Shown: positions 10,637-21,400 of the stretch, in pieces | Layout of the letters: each line of letters opens with the position of its first letter | Position numbering within the stretch: the first letter of the stretch is position 1 | Assembly: GCA_003184365.1 (NCBI GenBank) | Contig: NKYR01000089.1 | Span: 148,280 to 172,819 of the forward strand | Direction of reading: 5' to 3' | From: Evernia prunastri | Lineage: Eukaryota; Ascomycota; Lecanoromycetes; Lecanorales; Parmeliaceae | DNA: 24,540 nt | The notes under the pieces: model-generated | Told to the model about the DNA's origin: nothing | Seen by the model: the letters and a program-made list of their open reading frames with translations, nothing else | Databases searched by the model: none | Program-made: the position numbers and the translations under genes

Positions 10637-11073
10637 TTCGGGAGGGTTTTGCTGTCTGAGAGGAGAAGTCGTTTTTTTTTCGAGAAAGAGGGGGTTGGGG
10701 AGGCTGCAGTTGAGGGGTGGGATACTAGCTTGCTCGCGAACATCGTGTGAGAGGGAGGCAGTTGTGTATTTGTGCGTCACGATTTTTTGGTTCGAGTGTA
10801 TATAATGTTCGTAAACTCTGCAGTTGAATGAATTGGACTTTTGGAATGGTAGTCTTTTCATAACATCTATTTCCTTCTCTTAAGAGATCGGACGCCGTGC
10901 ACACGACACGTTCGTTCTCAGTCGATCAGTCATCGAACCAACTTTTCGACAGATATCCCCGCGCGCTCTTTCCCACGTGGATCGAGCCTTTCGGTATCTG
11001 TATCTTACAAAAAACCAAACCTCAAGTACCTATATTGTCGATCCCAAAAAAATGCGATCAGATCCAAGCTACG
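10637..11073. other. 3' intergenic region between convergent genes
   Basis: About 440 bp shared by the 3' ends of the sugar porter (plus) and RTT103 (minus). It contains an oligo-T run at about 10671-10680. No gene is seen. The long minus-strand open frame covering 9935-10861 is a shadow of the GC-rich third positions of the sugar porter. Confidence 0.6.
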
Positions 11074-12485
11074 TCAATGCGCCCCACCACTCTCAGCCCT
11101 CAACAACTCCGCAACATCATCGTCCAAATCAGCCATGGCATCCTCCCCGTTCCCAAAGTCCGGGTAGTCATCGTCCACCTTTCGCTTCTTCGCCATGCCG
11201 CCGCCAGCACTGCCGGGCGTGCCCGGGTAGTGACGCACGGGGGGCATGGAAAGACTGGAGAGCAGATCGGCTCCTGCTGTTGGGGGTGCAATCGGGGCAT
11301 GGTGGGAGGGCGGAGTCGACTGGAAGTGGCTGTGGGTGGCTGCTGGAGTAGCAGTAGCAGGAGATCCGGCCGGCGTGCGTGACTCCTGCGGGGGAGGGGT
11401 GAGTTCTTCCACATCGGGACGCTCTGGTTCGACGGATGCGTTGTCCCCGGGCGACAACATGACTATACCGTTCGTTCTTGGATCGGAGATCGGGCTTCCA
11501 TGCGCTACAACGGGCGTCGAGGGCGCAGAAAGACCACGCATGATGCCATCTTCCACCTCCCGCTTCCTGGCCTCGATGACATTCTTGCGAGTGATCAGTG
11601 TCTCTCGCTGAGCTTCCTCACCGGCCAAAGCGGTGTGGTTGGTCTCAATGATGCTTTCCAGTCCGGCGATCAGCCCACGACGAGCTTTGATGCTCTCGGA
11701 GACAGCTCCTTCTGCACTGGCGAGATTCTTGAGAAGAGCGCTGAGGCGAGCCGCCAGCACTGGGGCAGTTGGGGTAGGCTTGCTTGGGTCGGTGAGTTTG
11801 TCGTACTCCGAGTCGGCTGTGGGCACAGAACTAAGTGTTGTGGCTGCTGCTTTCGAGACGGCGATTTGTAAGGGCACGAGGGGTTCGATCTCTGAGGGCG
11901 CCGAAGGGCCAGATGAGCCGGAAAAGAGGGATCCACCCAGTAGAGGCTTCTTGCTCGATGAGCGTGTTTTGTCGAGTTCTGTAAGCCGTCAGTGGAGTTC
12001 ATCGTTCGAAGAAGGCTGCCTGCGTCTTACCGTCTATGCGAGCTTCAATAGCTTCTTGTATGGTGGGCTCGAATATCTGTCGCTGCCTCCACACCTCAAC
12101 TACTCGTCGCAGTTTCTGCTGAACCTCATTTGTAGCCCCTTTGTACGCAATGGCGGTTGCTTCGGCAATGATGGGAGAAAACGCGATGAGAAAATCATCC
12201 TTCCTTCTAGCCTTTGATTGCTGCGCAACCTCATTCGCAAGGTAGATCAAATTTAGTCGTTTGTTGGAGCCAGAGTCTTTGAGTCGTTGAAGCCATAGAG
12301 TACCGGTCCGATCTGCGTGTCTCCTGCAAAGGCGAAGTCAGTATGGCAGGCGGATGAAAGGTTTGCTACGGAAACGGTTCGCCGTACCTATGGAACATGA
12401 CCCATTGAGCTACAGTGACTATGCTCTCTTGGGTCTCATTCAAAGCTGAGAGCTTAGCCTTGACGGCATCATCTGTATACGCCAT
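11074..12485 (-). CDS. RTT103: RNA polymerase II CTD-interacting (CID) transcription termination factor Rtt103
   Basis: Three exons on the minus strand: 12485-12388, 12323-12031 and 11978-11074; 431 residues, close to the roughly 409 of yeast Rtt103. The N-terminal 130 residues form an RPR/CID domain, with MAYTDDAVKAKLSALNETQ, SIVTVAQWVMFHRRHADR, RLNLIYLANEVAQQSK and DFLIAFSPIIAEA visible. This domain binds Ser2-phosphorylated Pol II CTD. The middle (about 170-250) is a charged helical region. The C-terminal part is low-complexity, Pro/Ser/Thr-rich, with the basic word AKKRKV (a possible nuclear localisation signal) and an acidic tail. By homology it helps recruit the Rat1/Rai1 torpedo exonuclease in 3'-end termination and has a role at DNA breaks. 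It shares a 274-bp divergent promoter region with CLC1. Confidence 0.88.
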
Positions 12486-12759
12486 CTCTACTGCTCTACG
12501 AATGTCTTGCGTCTAGTCACTGATTGGTTGTTGTTTTGCGTCGATTGATGATGTTTGCAGGAAAGTAGGCGAAAAACCGTACTGTAAAAAATCTTAATCG
12601 AGGACCCGCTTTTGATACGTGTATCACTAGAGGTTTGACCAGACTTTGAACTCTACCAGTTTCACCGATTTCTCCGCGCCATATCAACATCATACCTGGC
12701 CAGTCGATCGCTACTACCTGTTATCTAATGATTGTTTGCACCTAAGATTGACAGGAATC
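12486..12759. promoter_or_regulatory. Divergent promoter region RTT103 / CLC1
   Basis: 274 bp separate the two divergent start codons (12485 on minus, 12760 on plus) and must hold both promoters and leaders. No clear TATA box is seen. An upstream in-frame ATG at 12646 precedes the CLC1 start, but the residues it would add do not look like clathrin light chain, so I did not use it. Confidence 0.5.
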
Positions 12760-13707
12760 ATGGCAGACAGGTTCCCTTCACTGGAAGACTTCTCGGCCGG
12801 TAATGCGGCGCTTCTCACTTGGGACTCTTCTTTGAGTTTGTACTGATTTTGCTGCCTAGGTGCTACTGGTCCGACAAGCAATGGAACATCAGGTCACGAT
12901 GGAGCTACAGCAGGAGACGACTTCTTAACACGCGAGCGAGCAGCGCTGGGAGATGATGCCGCCCAATTTACCTCTGCTGGTGACCATGCTACCATTGTTG
13001 AAGATGGAGACGACGATTTGCTAGGAGGTGGGGGAAGCTATGGTGGAGGGAATGCTGGGGGTGAGGAGATCACAGAGTTCGAGAGCTCTTTTCCGGCAAT
13101 GGATACTCGAAATGAGGTAAGCGTGATTCCCGGGCGTTCCAGTTACCATCGAATCCAGCAGATGCTGAACCCAAACAGAACGTTGGCTCGGGTGGAACAA
13201 TCACTGGATCGGGTCTGCCATTCCAGCCAGCTCAATCCCAGCCATCATATAGTGGATATGGAGCGCCGGTAGAAGAAGAGACAGAACCTATACGGTAAGT
13301 TGGTCCTCTGCAGTAACACAAGCCAGCAAGAACCACTCCGCTAAGGATAATATAGCCAATGGCGAGAGCGTCGTGACCTTGCCCTTGCGGAGCGGGAGAA
13401 GATTTCGGCCTCCAAGAAAGAAGATACCATTAAAGCAGCTCGACAAGCGATTGACGACTTTTACGAGAACTACTCCCAAAAGACGGAGAAGACCATCGCC
13501 AAGACGCGCAAAGACGCCGAAGCGTTCCTGGCAAATCGAGAAGATACTTCTGCGGGCGGTACGAGCTGGGAGCGAATTGCTAAGTTGGTGGACTTAAGTG
13601 GAAAAGGCACAAAGGGTGGAGCGAGCGGAACTGGCAAAGAAAAGTTTAGAGAGATGCTGATTGACTTGAGGAAAGATGAAAAGGCACCTGGAGCAACGGG
13701 CTACTAA
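12760..13707 (+). CDS. CLC1: Clathrin light chain
   Basis: Four exons: 12760-12799, 12860-13116, 13179-13294 and 13356-13707; 254 residues (yeast Clc1 has 233). The first exon gives MADRFPSLEDFSAG, the typical fungal light-chain N-terminus. The second is acidic and glycine-rich (EDGDDDLLGGGG) with ITEFESSFPAMD. The third ends in EEETEPI and leads into the heavy-chain-binding helix, RQWRERRDLALAEREK, followed by an amphipathic coiled-coil stretch (AARQAIDDFYENYSQKTEK). The C-terminus (SWERIAKLVDLSGK, then REMLIDLRKDE) is also characteristic. The protein binds the clathrin heavy-chain triskelion and regulates coat assembly at the trans-Golgi, endosomes and plasma membrane. Its first exon is only 40 nt, so the start depends on the splice at 12799/12860. 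Confidence 0.93.
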
Positions 13708-14000
13708 GCGTGGCTACTACAGGAGGCATTGGTCAAATGCGTGTCTGTAGCTATGGCGTTCGAGGCGTGTGTGATACCTGGACTTTTCTGTGTCGTAGCA
13801 ATAGAAAACCAAGCTACGGAAATGCAAGTGAATATCATTCATCGTTGTGTTCAATAAGTGGTGTTGCCAATGCCGTGACGTTCAAGTTCTCGAATCTTCT
13901 GAGCGACTCGAGCCGATCCACAAGTTACCTCATAGGCCACTATACAATTTCTCTTCCACAAATTTCTCGCCCTAAGATATATGAGTACAGTACGCACACA

Positions 14001-15630
14001 ATGGTAGTCAACTACAGTAAGTGGGATGCCCTCGAGCTCTCCGACGACTCGGACATTGAAGTCCACCCTAACGTCGACAAACGTTCCTTCATCCGAGCAA
14101 AGCAAAACCAAATACATCAAGCGCGCTTCCAACGACGGCATGAGATCAGTACCCTCAAATACGAGCGAGTAGTCAATGATGGAATGCTCGAACGCATCGA
14201 CGCTCTACTGGCATCTCTCCGCAACCATGCGGCCCAAGCGCAGGGAGAGAGCGCAGATGAATTCATGATGCAGGCGTTGATGGAGTGTGCTGGGGAGACT
14301 GGGAATGACAAGCCGCCAGATCCACCGGAGGGTGTGCACTACAAGGAAGAACAGCCCCTATATTCGCAGATGATTGCTGGTCTAGTGGACCAAGTGAAGA
14401 AAGAGGTCGGACCTGAGCCGGAGGACTGGTACAAGAGCTATTTGAAGGGCGTGGAGGGACACAAGCTGAAAGTGCAAACCCTACAAAAAGATCTTTCTGC
14501 CCGCCTGGAGAAGCTGGAGAAGGAGGAGGCGAGCAAGATTACTAGCGACAGTATACACGAGGGTTTTAATACATCCTCTGTATCAAAAGAGCAAGAGAAA
14601 TCGAAGCCGAAGCCCAAGGCAGAGGCTGTGGAGGTGCTCAATCCAGGATCACTCAAAAAGAATCCATTAAAACGCCTCGACAGCGAAGGCCAGACCTCGG
14701 GGGCTGATGCAGACGTGGACGAGCCGGGACCTGTAGACGACACGAAAGATGACGACGAGGATATCGAGCCTTCGAAATTAGCGAAGGAATTCGCCAAAAT
14801 CAAGATAGGCAGCTACAGGGATTGCTTGAAATTCATATCCGAGCACCATGAAGTGGTTGCGGAACGGGAGACAGATGGGCTGCTCATGGAGGCCTTCAAT
14901 GCCCAGATGGATGGCAAGGGAGTCTACTCGAAACAGTGTGTTCACCAAGCATTGTTGCTGCAATACTGCAGGTCACTAGGTAAAGATGGAGTGGGACTCT
15001 TCTTCAAACGGTGACTCTCTTTGGTTTTCTCATTCATGGCGATCACTAACAGCGTTTAGGATCACGACACCCGGCCATAACGCCCAAAAGGTCTTCCTCG
15101 ACGACGTCAACAACACCTACGCTCGGATTCGTACCCGTACTGCGGAGTTGGCCAAAGAGCGCGCTGCCAACCCCAAAAGCAATGAGACCGAAGTCGAGCA
15201 AATTCAACTGCACGCCGTAGAACCCGGCACCGAAATCCACATCAACGTCCCCCAGCCCAACAGCACAGACGACATAGAACAGCAAGCTCGTGTCATCTTT
15301 GAGCGCTTCCCGCCAGGCCTGCAGAGGGCGTTGGAGAGTGGCAGTCTGGATCGGGTGAATGAGGTATTGGGGAAGATGAGCGTGAGCGAGGCGGAGGAAG
15401 TGGTGGAGCAGTTGGGTGAGGGAGGCATGTTGAGTTTGGAGCAGGGCGTCATTGATTCGACAACGGAGGAGGGAAGGGATCGATTGAAGGAGCTGGAGAG
15501 GGAGGCTAGGGAGGAGAAGGAGATTGGGGAGCCCGGGGATGCAGAGGAGGAGGCTGAGGCTGGCTTGAAGCAATTGGGCGTGGAGGAGAATGGGGAGGCG
15601 AATGAGGTCCAAGTCGCTGATGTAGACTAG
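14001..15630 (+). CDS. CDC37: Hsp90 co-chaperone Cdc37
   Basis: Two exons, 14001-15010 and 15060-15630, with a 49-nt intron (GTGACT...TAG); 526 residues (yeast Cdc37 has 506). The N-terminus MVVNYSKWDALELSDDSDIE is the conserved kinase-binding start. Ser14 and Ser17 sit in acidic context like the CK2 sites of yeast Cdc37. HPNVDKRSFIRAKQNQIH follows, then a long helical coiled-coil region. The middle Hsp90-binding part includes FAKIKIGSYRDCLKFISEHH and a segment ending GKDGVGLFFKR. The C-terminal part has the FPPGLQRALESGSLDRVNEVLG helix region and a Glu-rich tail. It delivers client protein kinases to Hsp90 in the cytosol. An open frame extends upstream to 13710, but those residues are not Cdc37-like and the family start is at 14001. 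Confidence 0.93.
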
Positions 15631-16727
15631 GAAATTTGGAGAAGTACTATGTAGCTGCAGACCGCTTTGCTTCGCATTTCTACTCAGCTGTCGGGCAGAT
15701 AGTTCATGTCAATTAAGGTGTCTTCAAATCCAACGAAAATGTCAACCCGCATCCCAACAATCACAGCACATTTCAGATCAAGGACAGAGACCCGGCAACG
15801 AACAGCTGAACCATGTCTAAACACGCTCGTTCGGTGTCGCAACGACTGTGTTCTTCAGCAAGCAACCATATGTTCGATTCCTACTGCGCGTTACAAGTCC
15901 GTTTGTTCAAGAGACTTATCCTCTTTGGAGGAGCGTCTTCAGACTCGTCACTGCATCAGACGAGCCACTCTCCTCAATATTTCAGTCATGCGCAGGGCGC
16001 CTGCGATTGATATCACGCCAGTCACCGTCCTCAAGATCTTTCACCTCATGTTGATCCAGAACCTGAGGTCGTTTTCCCTCCAAGCTCGCGCGGCATTTGG
16101 GACATTGTATTTGGTTTCTCGTCAGCTCCGTGGTTATAATTCTCCTTCTTTTCCATTATACTTTCTATCCACTCTACTAAGATTGGATCATCAGGCAACT
16201 TCTGCGGAGCTCGTAGAGCTCAGTCGTCGACCTGAATAGCCTTTTCATTTCTGTCAAACCCCTAATTGTATGGCACTATTGGGGATTTGGCTGTATATTT
16301 AGCGACTTTCGTGAGGGGAGGCCTCCGAACGACTCACACAGAACATTGATAGGCGTCGAGACTCTGCCCTTTGCGTAATTTTCGTCCGAGATTTCGGCAG
16401 TATGCTTGTCTGCCATATTCGGATCAAATCGCTATAGAGGAACGTAAGTATCGGCCTTTCCCATTTCCAGGGCATTCAATCTGGAAAAATGTCATACATG
16501 GTGCCTACTGGTAACCTAGAAAACTGCAGCAGGATGGCAGTAGACCGACAGTGTGTAATAGATCGGCCGTAATCTATTCGAATTTGGTGCAATTTTAGGG
16601 GCCTTGACACCGCACACTTATTGTAGGTCTGACCATGTTGAACAGCTCATCAAAATGTTCGGATGTCTTTTTGGTATCAATTGGGTATCTTGGAAAGAAA
16701 AACGAAAACAATGAGCCCTGACTCCAT
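15631..16727. other. Long gap between CDC37 and TLG2 with a possible relic gene
   Basis: About 1.1 kb hold the convergent 3' ends of CDC37 and TLG2 and much extra sequence. A plus-strand frame (15706-16239, 177 codons) has no recognisable features. On the minus strand there are fragments that look more protein-like but lie in different frames (see the separate pseudogene entry). No tRNA is present: a B-box-like GTTCGATTC at about 15872 lacks a matching T-stem. Confidence 0.4.
15968..16416 (-). pseudogene. Possible broken or unresolved small gene with a CPKC zinc motif
   Basis: Three protein-like pieces are seen on the minus strand. One starts with ATG at 16416 (MADKHTAEISDENYAKG, then RVSTPINVL) and meets a GTGAGT donor-like site at 16337. 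A second reads LPDDPILVEWIESIMEKK at about 16195-16142. A third, in another frame, reads IQCPKCRASLEGKRP then DQHEVKDLEDGDW, ending at a stop near 15988. I could not join them with convincing acceptor sites, so this may be a decayed gene, an unusually spliced small gene, or chance. The CxxC pair alone does not define a zinc-finger family. Confidence 0.25.
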
Positions 16728-18034
16728 TCATGGTGGCAGCTTGTCCGACCCTTCAGCCTTGCCATTGGGCTGTACAACATCTGGCTTTGATGCCGCAAAT
16801 TCTGGTTGAGGCTTGGCCTCTCCCATTGTGCCAATAGGATCAGCAGAAGGCGGAGGCGGAGGGGCATTCGTACGCTTAGGCTTGACAAGGAGAAGAATAA
16901 ACATGCCGATAACAAGAAGCAATAGTAGAAAGAGTATCTTCCGCTTGGTGTACTTCTTTTGGTATCCGGTGGCCTATGGAGACAAGATTAGCATGGCAGA
17001 CAATATCCAGGGAAAGACAGAGACGTACCACGTTGAGCTCCTTGTCTGCTGCCTTGACATTGACAGACATGTTCTCAATGTTGTAGTCGATCCGGTCAAG
17101 CATGGTCCCTTGGTCAATGACCATGCCCTGCAATTCCTTGAAAATATCCGCAAGTTCAATGATTCCCTGCGCAATATCCTCGATTTCCCGTTCTCGTTGA
17201 GCGATTGCAACATCGTTCGTGTTCAGACGCTTCATGGATGTCTGCTGAAGAGTTGACTGGGAGAAAGATTTGTCTGTCTCGGACTCCATCATGGACGGGT
17301 CTGAGTAGGGATTCTGTGAAGGCGAAGAAGTACGGTCAAATGTGAGACCACCGAGTGTACGTAGCTCTTGAGACAGTCAGCATACATTGCCCGGAGAATA
17401 TGAAATTCTGCTCACTCTTGAGATAGCTGCTCTGCTTCTTTCTGAACCCTGCACTGACTTCTTGCACCCGACTTGCCAATGAGATCTGGATGTTTCTCGC
17501 CATGGTTTCATCTGCTGCACTCACACCTCCCTGCCGCCTCGCGTCCCTGACCATCATTTCAATCCTTTGGATAGCTTTTTGACAGTCGTGAAAGCCTCGC
17601 GTGACTTCCTGAGTCAACCGCTCAATTGCGATCTCCTCCTGCCTCTTGACATCCTCATCGTCGAAGCCTGGCAACACATGCTTCTGATGCAGCTTCTCCA
17701 ATTCCGCAGACTTCTTTGCTATAGTGCTCAACAAATCCGTGACCTCATCTTGGATATCGACCCATCTGGGCGGCAATAAGTCCATCTCAATGACTGCATC
17801 TCCGTCATCTTCGAAGGCACCAGCGGACATAAGACCGCGGCGTTCCTCGGACTCATATCCAGAGGTAGAGAAGCCATTGGCAGGAGGGCCAACGGTCTTG
17901 CGCTTCTTGGCAGGATGGTGGGCATATGATTGGCGGTAGGAGATATATCTACATCTCAAATCAATTCCAGAAGCACATGGGGGCTGGGAATGTAGGACCT
18001 ACAAATTTGTTCTATCTCTGCACACACCAGACAT
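16728..18034 (-). CDS. TLG2: Qa-SNARE Tlg2 (syntaxin-16 type)
   Basis: Four exons on the minus strand: 18034-18003, 17948-17416, 17366-17029 and 16973-16728; 382 residues (yeast Tlg2 has 397). The N-terminus MSGVCRDRTNLYISYRQSY carries the RDRTNLYISYRQSY motif of the family, part of the Sec1/Vps45-binding peptide. An Habc-like helical region follows (about 70-190). The SNARE helix is at about 235-298 with the zero-layer glutamine at Q274 in VIDQGTMLDRIDYN. One transmembrane segment lies at about 314-331. A Pro-rich lumenal tail of about 50 residues completes the protein, as in fungal Tlg2. It drives fusion of endosome-derived vesicles with the trans-Golgi network and early endosomes, together with Vps45. 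The first exon is only 32 nt. The sequence before RDRTN (MSGVC) differs from the short MWRDR form I recall for relatives, and may deserve a transcript check. Confidence 0.9.
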
Positions 18035-18466
18035 GGTAGTAGCGCAGCTCCCACAGCTTCAAGATCGTGGCTCTCAAGAGTCTGGTCTTGCTTTGTCACG
18101 TCTCATAGCTCGCGTATGATTTCGATGAGTGTCTTTGGAACGTGAGGTGAAAGTTGTCTCCCGCGGCCGCCAGCGACAGCGGAAGGCCTCCGCATGAAGG
18201 CTTGGCATCTCAAGACATACGAAATATACCCCCCACTCGCGCGGCCATGGCCGCTTTAGCGAGAGAGCTAGGTGAGCAGGGGTGAGACTCCAGCAACTCT
18301 CACCTTTTACACACCAAGTTCACACCCAAGTCGCGCGACCTGCATCAGGCGGTCCAGAAATGATTGAGGAGATGGTGCTTAAAAGGAGCGGTGCGCCGCT
18401 CCTCTCTCTGAGTCTCACTCTTTTTATTCTAATCTTTCCGAACTCCTCTACTTGCTCTACAGAATC
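18035..18466. promoter_or_regulatory. Head-to-head region TLG2 / tyrosine recombinase, with palindromes
   Basis: 432 bp lie between two divergent start codons. It contains a GC-rich patch (about 18160-18195), the perfect 14-bp palindrome GCGGCCATGGCCGC (18241-18254), a GGTGAGA...TCTCACC inverted repeat (18281-18287 and 18298-18304), and an 8-bp-stem, 4-nt-loop hairpin (AGGAGCGG / CCGCTCCT, 18384-18403) about 65 bp before the recombinase ATG. If the recombinase is a transposon captain, the left end of the element must lie in this stretch. Individually these palindromes are of a size expected by chance in a window this long, so I list them as observations only. Confidence 0.45.
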
Positions 18467-21400
18467 ATGGGTCGAAATTCCGCATCTGAAGAGATACTCT
18501 TGAGAGCCAAAGCCAATGGTTATGTCTACAGGGCTCATCACGAAGAGGACAGCAGAATTGACAACAACAAGTATGTAGCTAAAACCATCAAAGACCAGAA
18601 GTCTGTTCTGAGGCGCTATGAGATGTAAGATCATTCGTTCAATTGTTCGCTCAGACTAACGACTCGAAACAGGTGGATAGCATCTATCAAGAAAGAGAAG
18701 GAAGATCAAAGAGTACCATTTCTCGACGAGATAATGGACGGTCCGTATACTACAGAAGCACGCAGCCTCCGAGCAGGACTACCTCCTCTTGACCTTCCTA
18801 CTACAAAGGATTTCTTCCGCTTTTATGCGCTCACCGGTGACGGAAAGCTCGATGTTCGACTGACTACCGAATCCCTCAATAGTCAGGCGGAGAGATTCTT
18901 TGCTGGATTTACTCGAGTAACCGGTAGCATAATTACCGAGCAGGATAGAGCACACATCTACGATGTAAGGACTCGGATATTTGATAGCATCTTTTATCCT
19001 AGCTAAGACTAACCCCATTAGTGGGTCAGAAATACCTTAGTTCAGCAAAATCAAGTTGTGAATAAGCGAAAAGAGAAGCATTTGTTCGGAATGAAGGAGC
19101 TGGTTGAGTTCAATCACACTTTTTGGACTGTCGATGAGGAACATTTCATTCATCCACGGAATAAAGCTCAGGTCCCCTTTTTGATGTCGGTATACTGCTG
19201 GACTGGAGCAAGAATTGGCAGCTTCTTTCCTGACAAGCACGGAAAAATGGATGCAGGCCTCCGTTATAGGGTACAACTCTTTATTGATATGACGAGACCT
19301 TTGCTGATCACTTATAGGATGTGGACCTTGTTCTCATGCGCGTCCCTGCGGGGGGCTGGAGAGTTGCATACAACCTTAGCGAGCGTTGGGTGAAAAACAA
19401 TCGGGACCCTGAGAACATTGTGTACGAATATATCTACCACCTTGTAACGTACCAGCTGACGGCTTTTGATCGAAAAGGTATAAGTCCTCTACCAGTCAAC
19501 ACGAGAAGCTACTCTACGATGACACCCAGTATCTACTGGCTATGGCTCTTGCCGACAAAGCTTTCTATGGAATAGAGTCAGCTGCAGACCTGTGGGAGAT
19601 GACTATTCCCCATGGTGACGATGTGGTGCGCCTTAGGTGGAAGGATGAGGTCCTTCAATTACCGATCCTCCGCAAAGCCACAAAGACCGATGGTGTTACG
19701 AACCAACCGCTTCCTAAGGCAACCTTCGAGAGCATTCTCAAATCTGTATTGAATCTGTCAGGATACTTTGGTACCGCAACGATTCATGCTATACGTCGCT
19801 CGCTCGGGAAAAAGGTTGATGGTTAGTCTAAATTTGTAATATATTATGAAATCTCACGTCCCTAACGAGCAACTGTACAGAGGAGTATACCGAGGTTCAA
19901 AGGTCTCAGCACATCAATCAGAGGGATCCTCGCGTATACGGTCAAAGCTACATAGCGAATACCTCTTCCGTCGACGGACGAAGGGCCTTCATAGGGGAAA
20001 AGGTTCAACACGATCACATCGAGTACTTTCAAGGATTCGCATCTCTCCGCGAAAAGGGCCTTCCAAGCGTATTATCAGCCGAGAAAGAGGCTGCTCTTAT
20101 GGAAGATCCATTGCTAGTCGAACTCCAAACTAACGTTCACCTACTGCAAAGAAACAAAGCTACCGAATCCGAAATCAAGGTCGCTAAAGACGAAGCTCGC
20201 AACTATAAAGATCGTCTCCGCAGGAAGACTCTAAGTCAATATAAACTGGAATGGGTCCGGAAGCGAAGAGACTGGAAGATTGACACTCGAGGAAAGGTAT
20301 CTCCCAATGACGATGTCAAGACAGATCTTGAAAGTATCTTGACACGCTTGGTGCCTGAACGCGGTCGCGTGGCAAAGTTGATGATTTCAAACCAAGCGGC
20401 AACCGAGCAAGAACGGAAAAACGCCATCGAGGATCTATGCTCGCTTATATCTCGGGGTACAGCCTTACACTTGCCTGGGGAGAAACCTGTCGATGGCTTG
20501 TGCCCAGTAAAGGGCTGTGGGAAAGAGGTGATGAGGTGAGGCGCTTTCAAGTTCAAGTCCTCAGGGAAAGACTGACCATTGAAGGTTACTTAAACGACAA
20601 CAAAGTATACATATTCATGACTGTCGCAGCAAAGAGATGACACGTACCCTAGAGCGGGTGCAATCCGAATTAAGATACTGCTATGATTGTTTTGATTGGT
20701 TTGTTGAAGAGGAGTGGGAGGAACACTGCCTTATACACCTAAATTCGATCACCTCAAGACTTTGTGGATCTATTCAATACTGTTACATACTTCTACGTCC
20801 GTTTTTTTGCCCTTTCTGCATCGGAAACACCGTACTACCCGCCGCATCAAGATGGAAATCTTGGACGAGAGAAGAGAAATTGCGGGAGCATCTGGAAGCA
20901 CATCTGGACATCGCTCGTTGGCCCCTCCGATGCCCCCATCCGCTGTGCAGCCTGCACATCAATGATGAGAAAACTTTCCTTTATCACCTGAGCGACAGTC
21001 ACAGTCTGCGGACCCGTCGGCTCGAGATCAAACGTAGTCAGAAGCAGATCAATCCGGGAACGTTCGTTGGCTGGAAGCTTAATGCTGTAAGCCAGAAACG
21101 GAGACGAACAGATGAAGCGGAAACCTTGCGATCGAGACAAAATAAACGGCATAAAGGGTCCACTTTAACCGAGAACAGTCTCACGGAGATCGGGTTCGTG
21201 TCCCCAATATCTCCTTCGGAGGGCTCCACAATTAGCATCTCGCAAACATCCGAATTGCCTTACAGCCCCTCAATATCGCTACCCCAGATGGGTATGCTAC
21301 CCTCCTTAGACAATTCGGGTCTATCTCGACACGGACAACGGAGCCAACCCAACAACGAACCAAATTGGGTGAATCGTAGATCAGAGACTGATGTGGACGT

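Noticed and set aside
9935..10861. 308-codon minus-strand open frame (and a 272-codon plus-strand frame at 9987-10805) inside the sugar porter gene
   Set aside because: They are shadows caused by almost uniform C/G third positions in the real gene. Their products are Ala/Glu/Val- or Ser/Pro/Arg-rich with no domain.
13710..14000. Upstream in-frame extension of CDC37 (open from 13710)
   Set aside because: The added residues are unlike Cdc37, whose conserved N-terminus MVVNYSKWDALE starts exactly at 14001.
15865..15885. tRNA-like B box (GTTCGATTC)
   Set aside because: The flanking bases do not form a T-stem, and no A box or acceptor stem is found at the right distance.
15706..16239. 177-codon plus-strand open frame downstream of CDC37
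   Set aside because: No recognisable domain and no splice-linked continuation. The opposite strand has more protein-like fragments, and the frame could be open by chance.
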